Shown here in pieces: positions 25,433-33,903 of a stretch of DNA of 64,000 nt. The first letter of the stretch is position 1. Every line of letters begins with the position of its first letter. This DNA is from Pseudalgibacter ostreae. Its GTDB lineage: Bacteria; Bacteroidota; Bacteroidia; Flavobacteriales; Flavobacteriaceae. The DNA lies in assembly GCF_042427585.1 (NCBI RefSeq), contig NZ_JBHMFC010000003.1:12356-76355 (forward strand), given 5' to 3'. The notes beneath the pieces were generated by a model, which made no database searches, was not told the DNA's origin, and saw only the letters and a list, made by a program, of their open reading frames with translations. The position numbers and the translations under genes were made by a program.

Positions 25433-25828
25433 TTAATTGTTTTCTATATCGCGAATATGATGCTCCAAAGCTTTTACCGAAATCTGAATTTCTACAATTA
25501 AAACGGCTAAGGATAAGATTAATAAAATAAGTGCCGCACCAAAAACCCATATCGCTATAGTGTGCAGTTGTACATATATTAAAAACATGGTGAGTACACA
25601 GAGCAACAAGCTAGATATTCCAAAAATTTGCATCGATCGGGTAAGGTAAAGCCTTTGTTTTATATTTTTAATCTGCTCTATTAAAAGGGAGTCTTTTTTT
25701 TCTAAATACTTATCGTGTAAACTCCGTATTACAGCTGCATAGGCCAAAAATCTATTGGTATAGGCTAGCATGATTAATGAAATGGCTGAAAATAAAAGAG
25801 CGGGAGTCGTTAACGTTAATTGTTCCAT
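25433..25828 (-). CDS. DUF2721 family membrane protein
   Basis: A 131-residue membrane protein matching the DUF2721 pattern: MEQLTLTTPALLFSAISLIM, then a charged stretch (RSLHDKYLEKKDSLLIEQIKNIKQR, about 35-60) and two further hydrophobic segments (about 68-90 and 95-117). Topology of three membrane helices with a coiled or helical cytoplasmic part between the first two is likely. Family function is unknown. It is a separate unit between the M3 peptidase and the divergent DUF2851 gene. Confidence 0.78.
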   Translation of the reverse strand: MEQLTLTTPALLFSAISLIMLAYTNRFLAYAAVIRSLHDKYLEKKDSLLIEQIKNIKQRLYLTRSMQIFGISSLLLCVLTMFLIYVQLHTIAIWVFGAALILLILSLAVLIVEIQISVKALEHHIRDIENN

Positions 25829-25927
25829 AAAAAAAAACTAAGGCGTTTAAAAAGCAAATTTAACCAATTACTGAAGAATAATGATTTTGAATTTGGTGTT
25901 TTTGCAAGGGTATTCTATATTTAACAG

Positions 25928-27199
25928 ATGCAAGAAGACTTTTTACATTATATATGGAAGCACAAAAAATTTGATGCTTCTAGTTTAGAGACTACCGAGA
26001 AGGAAACTATTTCCCTAGTTTCGGTTGGGCAGCATAATCTTAATAGCGGGCCCGATTTTTTTAATGCACAACTTAAAATCGACAATCAACTTTGGGCAGG
26101 TAATGTAGAAATCCACGTGAAATCTAGCGACTGGTTTTTGCATAACCATGAAACCGATGCCCATTATGATACTGTAATATTACATGTGGTTTGGGAGCAT
26201 GATAGCGAAGTGTTTAGAAAAGATAATACGGCCATACCGGTATTGGAACTAAAAGAAATTGTATCCAAACAAGCTATGGAGCATTATAAAAAGCTTTTTT
26301 CCAAAGGGCAAAAATGGATTAATTGTGAAGCAGATTTTGCTGATGTTGCTGATTTTAAAATTAAAAATTGGTTGGAACGTTTATATTTTGAACGGCTTGA
26401 AAGGAAATCGAATGCTATTGATCTTCTATTGAAGAATTCAAAAAATGATTGGGAAGCTGTATTGTTTAAGATGTTAGCCAAAAATTTCGGGTTGAAAGTA
26501 AATGGTGAGGCCTTTTTGAGCATGGCGAATGCCATAGACTTTTCGGTTGTTAGGAAAATACAGTCGAATCGGACGGCTTTAGAGGCGTTGTTCTTTGGCC
26601 AGTCGCATTTGTTGGAGAAGCCTGTAGAACATGGGTATTTTCAAGAACTTTCGAATACTTATAGTTTTCTTAGCACTAAATTTAAGCTTTCTAATAAAGA
26701 CGTCGTGCCTGTTCAGTTTTTTAGATTACGTCCTCCAAATTTCCCTACCATTAGGCTGGCACATCTGGCCAGTTTTTATAATGAGTACCAAAATAGTTTC
26801 TCGAAAATTATGGAAACCAATACTATCGAAGCATTTTATGAAATGTTTGCGTTAAGCACCTCGTCTTTTTGGGAATCGCATTACACTTTCTCGAAAGCCT
26901 CAAAACCTTCAAAAAAAATACTCACTCATGCCTTTGTGGATCTTTTGTTGATAAATACCATTATCCCCTTGAAATTTAGCTATGCGAAGTATCAAGGTAA
27001 AGAAATAGATGATACTATCATTCAGCTCATCCAACAGGTGCCTTCAGAAAAAAACAGTATTATTGAAAAATTCAATTCCTTAAAAAAAGTTTCCGAAAAT
27101 GCATTGCAATCCCAAGGATTACTTCAGTTAAAAAACAATTATTGCGATTATAATAAATGTTTGCAATGTGTTATCGGTAGTTCACTTTTACATAAATAA
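25928..27199 (+). CDS. DUF2851 family protein
   Basis: A 423-residue cytoplasmic protein typical of Bacteroidota. It begins MQEDFLHYIWKHKKFDASSL and has the conserved segments GQHNLNSGPDFFNAQLKID (about 37-55) and GNVEIHVKSSDWFLHNHETD (about 59-78), which resemble a nuclease-like active region (Asp, Glu, Lys spaced as in restriction-type folds, my reading). The C-terminus has three cysteines (NYCDYNKCLQC). Function is not established. The next gene starts directly at the stop codon, so the two are probably translated together. Confidence 0.8.
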   Translation: MQEDFLHYIWKHKKFDASSLETTEKETISLVSVGQHNLNSGPDFFNAQLKIDNQLWAGNVEIHVKSSDWFLHNHETDAHYDTVILHVVWEHDSEVFRKDNTAIPVLELKEIVSKQAMEHYKKLFSKGQKWINCEADFADVADFKIKNWLERLYFERLERKSNAIDLLLKNSKNDWEAVLFKMLAKNFGLKVNGEAFLSMANAIDFSVVRKIQSNRTALEALFFGQSHLLEKPVEHGYFQELSNTYSFLSTKFKLSNKDVVPVQFFRLRPPNFPTIRLAHLASFYNEYQNSFSKIMETNTIEAFYEMFALSTSSFWESHYTFSKASKPSKKILTHAFVDLLLINTIIPLKFSYAKYQGKEIDDTIIQLIQQVPSEKNSIIEKFNSLKKVSENALQSQGLLQLKNNYCDYNKCLQCVIGSSLLHK

Positions 27200-27214
27200 A
27201 TGGTACATTGCAAT

Positions 27215-27442
27215 ATGAATATTTTTTATAGAGCTTTATTGTTTTTTCAGAAACGCGGTTTTTATGTTTGCCAACGTATTGCAGATCGCATAGGTATTAG
27301 AGCAAAAGTAGTGCGTATCTCTTTTATGTATCTAACTTTTGTAACCGTGGGTTTTGGGTTTGCTCTATACTTGTTTATGGCTTTCTGGATGCATATTAAA
27401 GATATGGTTTACACCAAACGGTCCTCTGTTTTTGATTTGTAA
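27215..27442 (+). CDS. PspC-domain small membrane protein
   Basis: A protein of 75 residues (80 if translation starts at 27200). The order fits the PspC domain: a basic start, a helix with CQRIADRIGIRAKVVRI (equivalent to the G-G-L-A-E-x-x-G-I-D-P-x-x-V-R pattern) and one membrane segment (LTFVTVGFGFALYLFMAFWM). An ATG at 27200 abuts the stop of the DUF2851 gene; a second in-frame ATG at 27215 gives a more typical length. PspC proteins are linked to membrane stress, but no psp partner is nearby. Confidence 0.65.
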   Translation: MNIFYRALLFFQKRGFYVCQRIADRIGIRAKVVRISFMYLTFVTVGFGFALYLFMAFWMHIKDMVYTKRSSVFDL

Positions 27443-27858
27443 TCCGTACTAGCCTAATTTTTCTGCATAAACTATATGGCAATGTGGTGTTTTTCTCTTT
27501 CATAAAAATCAATATTTGAATGTCATTCGTTGTATGCTGATACTCTTTAATACAGGGGTTTGCTATGCGATTTTGTTTTCGGCCATAGCTTATATATAGT
27601 TTGTAGACGTTTGTTTAACAATTTGAAATTCAAATGTTAACCACGATAAAAAATAAATGAAAGTTTTTTCACACTCAAATAGGTCAATCTCACTGTTTTA
27701 CTAGATTTATAACAGCCTACAACAAGAAATAAGGTAAGAAAAATGGTTGTTAGAAAAGTATATTTAACTTCATTTGTTTTAAAAAATGATTTATTTTTAG
27801 CATATTGCTGTGTTTTTAACAAAAGTTTCACACTATATCAATATATAATAAGATTTAT
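27443..27858. other. Intergenic region before the alanine symporter
   Basis: A 416-base AT-rich stretch. On the - strand there is a 64-codon frame (27637-27831, GTG start) with a lipobox-like FLTLFLVVGC; I consider it doubtful. No RNA gene, terminator or clear promoter is visible. Confidence 0.45.
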
Positions 27859-29481
27859 ATGAAGAAGCGTCTTCTTTTAATGATTACCTTTTTACTTCCT
27901 TTTTTAATATTTGCACAAGAATCCACTTCACAAAAAATCGATAGAATTTTTAAAGACTATACAGGTTGGTTTGTGGAAGCTATTTTTTATGAAATTCCTT
28001 TTTCTAATACCTATAAAATTCCTTGGGTGCTTATTGTACTTGTAGGGGGAGCGATTTACTTTACCCTTTATTTTAAGTTTATTAATATCACAGGGTTTCG
28101 TACAGCGATTAGGGTTGTTAGAGGAAAGTATGAAGATATAGAAAAGCACGGTGCAGATACCTTGTACGGGGATCCTACACCAAATGAGGGACAGGATATT
28201 CTTGAAACCTTAAGAGATGATAGTGTAGATGGTGAGGTATCCCATTTTCAAGCATTAACTGCAGCGCTATCCGCAACGGTTGGTTTAGGCAATATTGCAG
28301 GGGTTGCAGTGGCATTGTCCATTGGGGGACCGGGTGCTACTTTTTGGATGATAATGGTGGGGTTTTTAGGAATGGCATCTAAATTTGCGGAATGCACATT
28401 GGGTGTTAAATTTAGAGATGTAGGTAAAGATGGAACCATATATGGTGGCCCTATGTATTATTTAACTAAAGGTCTTAAACAAAAGGGTATGGGCGGTTTT
28501 GGAAAGATACTGGCTATTTTGTTTTCTATTTTTGTTATTGGAGGGTCTTTTGGCGGAGGCAATATGTTTCAAGCCAATCAAGCAGCGGCACAGTTCGTGA
28601 AGTTGTTTAACCTTCAGGGGTCGAATGCAGGCTTATATTTTGGTCTTTTTATGGCTACTATAGTAGCTATTGTGATTATTGGGGGCATAAAAAGAATAGC
28701 AAAGGTTACTGAAAAAATCGTGCCTTTTATGGCAGGTATTTATGTATTGGGTGCACTTGTTATTTTGGGGGCTAATTTTTCTCTTATTGATGATGCTTTA
28801 TTACTGATCTATGAAGGGGCTTTTTCAGGTCTGGGAATCGCTGGAGGATTAGTAGGGGTTATGATACAGGGAATTCGTAGAGGAGCATTTTCTAATGAAG
28901 CTGGTGTAGGGTCGGCAGCTATTGCGCATTCTGCGGTACGCACCATTTACCCTGCAAGCGAAGGGATAGTAGCGCTTTTAGAGCCTTTTGTAGACACTGT
29001 GGTTATTTGCACCATGACGGCTTTGGTTATTGTGATTACTAATTTTGATGGGTCTGTGATGCAATATGGCGTAGAGGTTAAAGAGGGGGTGCAGATTACG
29101 GCACAAGCTTTTGATTCGGTAATTCCGCATTTTTCTATCGTACTAACAATTGCCGTTATCTTATTTGCACTCTCCACTATGATTTCATGGTCTTATTACG
29201 GCTTGCAAGGTTGGGTGTTTCTTTTTGGAAAAGGGAAAGTGTCAGATTTGGTTTATAAGGTTTTGTTCTTGTTTTTTGTGGTAGTTGGTGCGTCCATTAG
29301 TTTAGGGGCAGTAATCAATTTTTCAGATGCCATGATTTTCGCCATGGTGGTTCCTAATATTATTGGTGTGGTGTTGTTATCTCCCATAATTAGTAAAGAG
29401 CTTAAAAGGTACAATAACGCTATCAAAACAAAACATGAAGCCATAGAGGAAGGAGCAGAAGATTTAAATGAACATTTATAA
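27859..29481 (+). CDS. Alanine/glycine:cation symporter family protein
   Basis: A 540-residue inner-membrane transporter of the AGCS family, which takes up alanine or glycine with sodium. It has the family signatures ALTAALSATVGLGNIAGVA (about residues 133-151) and FSNEAGVGSAAIAHSAVRT (about 344-362), plus about eleven hydrophobic segments. The N-terminus looks like a cleavable signal peptide (MKKRLLLMITFLLPFLIFAQ) ahead of the first transport helix, a feature often seen in Bacteroidota members. Substrate choice between alanine and glycine is not shown. The helix-hairpin-helix gene starts 23 bases after its stop. Confidence 0.92.
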   Translation: MKKRLLLMITFLLPFLIFAQESTSQKIDRIFKDYTGWFVEAIFYEIPFSNTYKIPWVLIVLVGGAIYFTLYFKFINITGFRTAIRVVRGKYEDIEKHGADTLYGDPTPNEGQDILETLRDDSVDGEVSHFQALTAALSATVGLGNIAGVAVALSIGGPGATFWMIMVGFLGMASKFAECTLGVKFRDVGKDGTIYGGPMYYLTKGLKQKGMGGFGKILAILFSIFVIGGSFGGGNMFQANQAAAQFVKLFNLQGSNAGLYFGLFMATIVAIVIIGGIKRIAKVTEKIVPFMAGIYVLGALVILGANFSLIDDALLLIYEGAFSGLGIAGGLVGVMIQGIRRGAFSNEAGVGSAAIAHSAVRTIYPASEGIVALLEPFVDTVVICTMTALVIVITNFDGSVMQYGVEVKEGVQITAQAFDSVIPHFSIVLTIAVILFALSTMISWSYYGLQGWVFLFGKGKVSDLVYKVLFLFFVVVGASISLGAVINFSDAMIFAMVVPNIIGVVLLSPIISKELKRYNNAIKTKHEAIEEGAEDLNEHL

Positions 29482-29504
29482 AGCGCAACTATGAAGCTTG
29501 TTTT

Positions 29505-30374
29505 ATGAAATCCCAAGTTTTGTTTTCTAAACAGCAACGTTTGGCTATCTTGTTGTTAATAGCTATGGTTATTGCATTGCAATGTGTTTATTTCTTTATG
29601 AGCACTGCTTCAGAAGACCTTACTGTTAATACCGTAGCATATCATCGGTTTCAAAAGGAAATGGATGCTTTACGTGCCATAGAAATTGAAAAGCGAAAAC
29701 CTAAAGTATATCCTTTCAACCCTAATTACATGACCGATTATAAAGGCGCTTCTTTGGGAATGAGCAATGAGGAAATTGATAAGTTACTGGCGTTTAGGGA
29801 GCAGAATAAATGGATTAACTCGGTAGCGCAGTTTCAGCAAGTAACAGGTGTTTCAGATTCACTTTTAAATCAGATTTCTGTATATTTTAAATTTCCGGAA
29901 TGGGTAAAAAACACCAATAAAAAACAATCATTTTTAAGCCAAAAGAACGACATATCAAAACCATTTGTCCAAAAACGAGATTTGAATACAGCAACAGCAA
30001 TTGAGCTTCAGAGCATTCACGGTATAGGGGTGCATTATTCTGAACGTATCGTAAAATTTAGAAATCGTTTTTTGGGAGGCTTTATTGCCGATATTCAATT
30101 ACAGGATGTTTCTGGGCTTACTCCAGAACTTATAGCGAAAATTACAAAAGAATTTACAGTAAAAACACCCCGAGCCGTACAAAAAATTGACTTAAATACT
30201 GCTACAAAACATGAGCTTGTAACGATACAACATATTGATTACAATCTGGCGCACCGCATATTGGAATATCGCCAATTGCACCAAGGGTTTCAGGCTTTAG
30301 ATGAATTAGGGAAAGTTAAAGACTTTCCTATAAATAAAATTGATATAATTAAATTATATTTGTCCCTTGATTGA
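29505..30374 (+). CDS. Membrane-anchored ComEA-like helix-hairpin-helix protein
   Basis: A 289-residue protein with one N-terminal membrane segment (about residues 12-32) and three helix-hairpin-helix units: one near residues 70-120 (FNPNYMTDYKGASLGMSNEE), one near 160-195 (LNTATAIELQSIHGIGVHYS) and one near 225-260 (DLNTATKHELVTIQHIDYNL). The D-L-N-T-A-T repeats are like those of ComEA, which binds double-stranded DNA outside the cell during uptake. The three-unit form is common in Bacteroidota. A role in DNA binding at the cell envelope is inferred; no other competence gene is nearby. Confidence 0.78.
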   Translation: MKSQVLFSKQQRLAILLLIAMVIALQCVYFFMSTASEDLTVNTVAYHRFQKEMDALRAIEIEKRKPKVYPFNPNYMTDYKGASLGMSNEEIDKLLAFREQNKWINSVAQFQQVTGVSDSLLNQISVYFKFPEWVKNTNKKQSFLSQKNDISKPFVQKRDLNTATAIELQSIHGIGVHYSERIVKFRNRFLGGFIADIQLQDVSGLTPELIAKITKEFTVKTPRAVQKIDLNTATKHELVTIQHIDYNLAHRILEYRQLHQGFQALDELGKVKDFPINKIDIIKLYLSLD

Positions 30375-30387
30375 AAAAGGAAAATGA

Positions 30388-31554
30388 ATGAATAACATGT
30401 ACTTCACGGAAGAACATAATCTTTTTAGAAAGAGTCTTCAAGACTTTTTAAAAAAAGAGGTGGTGCCACATATTGAAGCTTGGGAAAAAGCAGGGAAAAT
30501 TGATAAATCTATATGGAAAAAATTTGGAGATATGGGCTATTTTGGTCTAGCCTATCCAGAAGCATATGGGGGGGTAAATTTAGATCTTTTTTATACTGTA
30601 ATTCTTTTAGAGGAACTTCAAAAAATAAATTCAGGAGGTTTTGCTGCTGCCGTTTGGGCACATGTTTATTTAGCAATGACCCATTTAAACAAGGAAGGGG
30701 ATGAGGCATTGAAAAAGCAATATTTAGAACCTAGTATAACAGGCGATAAAATTGGTTGTTTATGTATTTCGGAACCTTTTGGAGGCAGTGATGTTGCAGG
30801 GATGCGAACTACCGCTGTTAAAAAAGGCGACCATTATATAATTAATGGTTCTAAAACGTTTATTACTAATGGTGTGTATAGCGATTACTTAATTGTAGCT
30901 GTAAAAACAAGCCCGGAAAAGGGCAATAAAGGCATTAGTATTTTTGTTTTAGATAGGGATGTTGAAGGGGTTTCTGCTACAAAATTAGATAAATTGGGAT
31001 GGCGGGCTTCCGATACGGGCGAAATTGCTTTCGATAATGTAGAAGTGCCTGCAAGCCAGTTATTGGGCGAGCAAGACAAGGGCTTTTCATATATTGTACA
31101 GCATTTTGCGTTAGAGCGTTTGATTATGGGCGTTAATGCGCATGCTAGAGCCGAGTTTGCTCTGGAATATGCCTTACAATACATGTCTGAACGTTATGCT
31201 TTTGGGAAATCTATCAATCAGTTTCAGGCATTAAGACATACGCTTGTGGATGCCTACACCGATATGGAAATGTGTAAAGCTTTTAATTATGCCATTGCCT
31301 TTAGGCTAAATAGGGGAGAGTATGTTGTAAAAGAAGCAACGATGTCTAAACTAAAATCTACAAAAATGGCAGATGATGTCATTTATCAATGTCTTCAATT
31401 TTTAGGGGGCTATGGTTATATGGAAGACTACCCTATGGCAAGATTGTTTCGGGACAGTAGATTGGGGCCTATTGGTGGCGGAACTTCAGAAATTCTCCGA
31501 GAGATTTTGGCTAAAATCATCATCGACAAAAAAGAATATAAACCAGTGACTTAA
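30388..31554 (+). CDS. Acyl-CoA dehydrogenase
   Basis: A 388-residue FAD enzyme that forms the alpha-beta double bond of acyl-CoA in fatty-acid or amino-acid breakdown. Family motifs are CISEPFGGSDVAGMRTTA (about 126-143) for FAD and substrate binding, and PIGGGTSEILREI near the C-terminus. The catalytic base position of short-chain enzymes is a glycine here; instead E260 in FALEYAL lies where long-chain and isovaleryl-CoA dehydrogenases have their glutamate. This points to a long- or branched-chain substrate, as an inference from alignment by eye. It starts 13 bases after the preceding gene. Confidence 0.9.
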   Translation: MNNMYFTEEHNLFRKSLQDFLKKEVVPHIEAWEKAGKIDKSIWKKFGDMGYFGLAYPEAYGGVNLDLFYTVILLEELQKINSGGFAAAVWAHVYLAMTHLNKEGDEALKKQYLEPSITGDKIGCLCISEPFGGSDVAGMRTTAVKKGDHYIINGSKTFITNGVYSDYLIVAVKTSPEKGNKGISIFVLDRDVEGVSATKLDKLGWRASDTGEIAFDNVEVPASQLLGEQDKGFSYIVQHFALERLIMGVNAHARAEFALEYALQYMSERYAFGKSINQFQALRHTLVDAYTDMEMCKAFNYAIAFRLNRGEYVVKEATMSKLKSTKMADDVIYQCLQFLGGYGYMEDYPMARLFRDSRLGPIGGGTSEILREILAKIIIDKKEYKPVT

Positions 31555-31594
31555 AAAAAAATATAAAACGCAAATTCTAAATCAAAAATTATTT

Positions 31595-31602
31595 TATATT
31601 TG
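31595..31602 (+). promoter_or_regulatory. -7 promoter element of rpsU (TATATTTG)
   Basis: TATATTTG is an exact TAnnTTTG match, 36 bases before the rpsU start. A TTG -33 element is not obvious at the standard distance. Confidence 0.55.
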
Positions 31603-31620
31603 CACCCGAAAATCTAAAAG

Positions 31621-31629
31621 AGAGGAGGT
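31621..31629 (+). promoter_or_regulatory. Strong Shine-Dalgarno sequence of rpsU
   Basis: AGAGGAGGT, with GGAGG ending 10 bases before the ATG at 31639. Most genes in this window have no such sequence, as expected for Bacteroidota, whose ribosomes hide the anti-Shine-Dalgarno tail with bS21, bS18 and bS6. A strong site before the bS21 gene itself fits a feedback in which ribosomes lacking bS21 make more of it. Confidence 0.8.
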
Positions 31630-31638
31630 TAAGGCACT

Positions 31639-31833
31639 ATGTTAATAATACCAATTAAAGAAGGAGAAAATATCGATAGAGCGCTCAAGCGTTATAAGAG
31701 AAAGTTTGATAGAACTGGAACGAAACGTCAATTACAAGAACGTAAGCAGTTTAACAAACCGTCTGTGGTTTTTAGGGTCAAAATCCAAAAAGCACAATAT
31801 GTACAAAGTTTAAGAGATGCAGAGAATTTATAG
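31639..31833 (+). CDS. rpsU: 30S ribosomal protein bS21
   Basis: A 64-residue ribosomal protein: MLIIPIKEGENIDRALKRYK followed by a basic helix (RKFDRTGTKRQLQERKQF). It sits at the platform of the small subunit near the 3' end of 16S rRNA. In Bacteroidota it takes part in masking the anti-Shine-Dalgarno bases. It has its own -7 element, an unusually strong ribosome-binding site and a terminator directly after the stop, while xerC and hpf follow in the same direction. This gene order is usual in flavobacteria. Confidence 0.95.
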   Translation: MLIIPIKEGENIDRALKRYKRKFDRTGTKRQLQERKQFNKPSVVFRVKIQKAQYVQSLRDAENL

Positions 31834-31857
31834 AACATCTGAATCTAAAACAAGACT

Positions 31858-31889
31858 AAATTCCCGTTTTACACGGGAATTTTTTTTTG
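31858..31889 (+). terminator. Intrinsic terminator after rpsU
   Basis: AAATTCCCGT (31858-31867) pairs with ACGGGAATTT (31873-31882), loop of 5, followed by a run of T. Confidence 0.9.
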
Positions 31890-31949
31890 CTATAAAGCCA
31901 AATGCAATAAAACATTGTATCTTGTACATTGAATCTTTAAGTTTTTTAT

Positions 31950-32840
31950 ATGGACTTTACTTCTTTTTCAGATTATCTATTATTGGAGAAAAAATACTCT
32001 CCACTTACTGTAAAAGCATATCTTAAAGATTTGGAAGATTTTAAGGGGTTTATCTGGAGAACATATCAAACAGAACCCCTTACTGAGGTTAATTATTCTC
32101 AGATAAGAAGTTGGATTGTTTTTTTAGTAGAAGAGCGCATATCCAACAGAACAATCAATAGAAAGGTGTCGGCCTTAAGCACGTATTATAAATTTCTTTT
32201 AAAAACAGGGGGCATTACTCAAAATCCCTTGGCCAATCACCGTGCTTTAAAAACAAGTAAAACCATACAGGTCCCTTTTTCGGAATCTGAAGTGAAAATG
32301 GCTTTAAATGATTTGAATTTTGGTGAAGACTTCGAAAGTGTTCGCAATAAGCTTATTATAGAACTGTTTTATTCAACAGGGATACGGAGAATAGAATTGG
32401 TACAGCTTAAGCTTTCCAATTTCGATTTAGCCAATAAAACGTTAAAAGTGTTAGGTAAAAGAAATAAAGAGCGCATCATTCCGTTATTAAAGCCTGTAGT
32501 GCACAGTATAAACAGTTATTTACATTTAAGAAATGAATTGGCGTTAACCGAAGCTCCTCAAACTTTCTTTTTAACCAAAAAAGGAGGTGAAATATACGAA
32601 ACGCTTGTTTACAGAATAATAAATGATTATTTTAGTATAGCATCTTCAAAAGTTAAAAAGAGCCCTCACATACTAAGGCATTCTTTTGCAACACATTTGT
32701 TGAACCAAGGTGCAGATTTAAACGCTGTAAAGGAACTTTTAGGACATTCAAGTTTGGCTGCTACCCAGGTATACACCCATAATAGTATTGCCGATTTGAA
32801 GAAAGTACACATTAATGCGCACCCTAGGAGTAAAAAATAA
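31950..32840 (+). CDS. xerC: Tyrosine recombinase, XerC-like
   Basis: This 296-residue recombinase has an N-terminal SAM-like DNA-binding domain (about 1-90) and a catalytic domain with the full set of residues: Arg in STGIRRIELVQL, Lys in LGKRNKER, H-x-x-R in SPHILRHSFATH, His in LLGHSSLAATQ and the Tyr nucleophile in QVYTHNS. Such enzymes resolve chromosome dimers at dif. The location between rpsU and hpf, with no mobile-element genes, repeats or attachment sites, points to the housekeeping enzyme rather than an integrase. A XerD partner is not in the window. Confidence 0.88.
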   Translation: MDFTSFSDYLLLEKKYSPLTVKAYLKDLEDFKGFIWRTYQTEPLTEVNYSQIRSWIVFLVEERISNRTINRKVSALSTYYKFLLKTGGITQNPLANHRALKTSKTIQVPFSESEVKMALNDLNFGEDFESVRNKLIIELFYSTGIRRIELVQLKLSNFDLANKTLKVLGKRNKERIIPLLKPVVHSINSYLHLRNELALTEAPQTFFLTKKGGEIYETLVYRIINDYFSIASSKVKKSPHILRHSFATHLLNQGADLNAVKELLGHSSLAATQVYTHNSIADLKKVHINAHPRSKK

Positions 32841-32879
32841 TAGAATATTAAAATTATTGTTTAACCAAAAAATTAAAGT

Positions 32880-33182
32880 ATGAAAGTAAACATGCAGTCC
32901 GTTAATTTTAGTGCAGATCAAAAATTACTTAACTTCATTCAAAAACGTATGGATAAGTTAGATGTATTTTATGATAAGGTCATTCAATCGGATGTCTATT
33001 TAAAATTGGAAAACACCAGTGATAAAGAAAATAAGGTTTTTGAAGCACGGGTAAGTGTCCCCGGAAACCGTTTTGTGGTAAAAAAACAATCAAAAACTTT
33101 TGAAGAGAGTGCAGATATTGCAATATCGTCCTTAGAAAGGCAACTTAAAAAGCAAAAAGAGAAATTAAGATCACATTTATGA
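32880..33182 (+). CDS. hpf: Ribosome hibernation promoting factor (short form)
   Basis: A 100-residue protein of the HPF/YfiA family that binds in the decoding centre of idle 30S subunits and preserves ribosomes in stationary phase. It has the usual beta-alpha-beta-beta-beta-alpha layout: NMQSVNFSADQKLLNFIQKR at the start and a final basic helix, DIAISSLERQLKKQKEKLRS. It lacks the C-terminal dimerisation domain of the long form. It follows xerC by 39 bases and precedes the tRNA-tuf promoter. Confidence 0.9.
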   Translation: MKVNMQSVNFSADQKLLNFIQKRMDKLDVFYDKVIQSDVYLKLENTSDKENKVFEARVSVPGNRFVVKKQSKTFEESADIAISSLERQLKKQKEKLRSHL

Positions 33183-33202
33183 TAAAATTTATAAAAAAAT
33201 GT

Positions 33203-33232
33203 TTTGATTAAAAAAATAAATCTATACATTTG
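33203..33232 (+). promoter_or_regulatory. Promoter of the tRNA-tuf cluster
   Basis: TTTG (33203-33206), 18 bases, TACATTTG (33225-33232): one of the best matches to the Bacteroidota promoter in the window, 51 bases before the first tRNA. It probably drives the four tRNAs and may extend through tuf. Confidence 0.75.
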
Positions 33233-33283
33233 CAGTCCGTTAGAAATAGCGGGCTTTTTTTTGTAAAAAAAGAAGTATTAAAA

Positions 33284-33357
33284 GCCGATGTAGCTCAGCT
33301 GGCTAGAGCAGCTGATTTGTAATCAGCAGGTCGTGGGTTCGAGTCCCTCTATCGGCT
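33284..33357 (+). tRNA. tRNA-Thr (anticodon TGT)
   Basis: A 74-base cloverleaf: acceptor GCCGATG paired with TATCGGC, D-arm TAGCTCAGCTGGCTAGAGCA, anticodon stem GCTGA/TCAGC with loop TTTGTAA (anticodon TGT), and T-arm with GGTTCGAGTCC. No CCA is encoded. A near-identical second copy lies at 51247-51320. Confidence 0.97.
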
Positions 33358-33418
33358 CTTGAAATTTTGAAAGTAACATTTGGGATTTAAAACATGATTT
33401 TAAATTTTCAATTGGTTT

Positions 33419-33500
<82 letters not shown>

Positions 33501-33623
33501 CAAAACAATTTGCGAAAGCAGAGGGTTCAAAACTCATATTTTAAAAAAAAGAGATGTGGTTTTGAAAATGTTCATTAAAGAATTGGAGTTTAGGATTTTC
33601 TGGATAAGATTTTCTATAAAAAT

Positions 33624-33696
33624 GCGAGAGTAGCTCAGTTGGTAGAGCGTCAGCCTTCCAAGCTGAATGTCGCCGGTTCGAACCCGGTCTCTCGCT
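33624..33696 (+). tRNA. tRNA-Gly (anticodon TCC)
   Basis: A 73-base cloverleaf: acceptor GCGAGAG/CTCTCGC, anticodon stem TCAGC/GCTGA with loop CTTCCAA (anticodon TCC), T-arm CCGGTTCGAACCCGG. Discriminator T; no encoded CCA. Confidence 0.97.
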
Positions 33697-33765
33697 CTAA
33701 AATTTACGGGTTATGATCTGCGATTTTCGAATCGTAAATTTAAAATCGGCAATCGTAAATGAAAA

Positions 33766-33837
33766 GCCGGTGTAGCTCAGGGGTAGAGCGCTTCCTTGGT
33801 AAGGAAGAGGTCACGAGTTCAATTCTCGTCATTGGCT
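33766..33837 (+). tRNA. tRNA-Thr (anticodon GGT)
   Basis: A 72-base cloverleaf: acceptor GCCGGTG paired with CATTGGC (two adjacent G-U pairs at positions 4 and 5), anticodon stem CTTCC/GGAAG with loop TTGGTAA (anticodon GGT), T-arm ACGAGTTCAATTCTCGT. No encoded CCA. It lies 66 bases before tuf. Confidence 0.96.
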
Positions 33838-33903
33838 CAAATTTTGAATAAAATTTAGAATACACTAATATTATTATATAACTAAGATTAAATCATTAAA
33901 AAC

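Noticed and set aside
27637..27831. 64-codon frame on the - strand with a lipobox-like end of a hydrophobic segment
   Set aside because: GTG start, no ribosome-binding or promoter signal, low-complexity tail and position in an AT-rich spacer; probably chance, though the lipobox is noted.
31950..32840. Tyrosine recombinase as the integrase of a mobile element
   Set aside because: It lies in the usual flavobacterial order rpsU-xerC-hpf, with no attachment repeats, phage genes or shift in base composition, so it is the housekeeping XerC-type enzyme.
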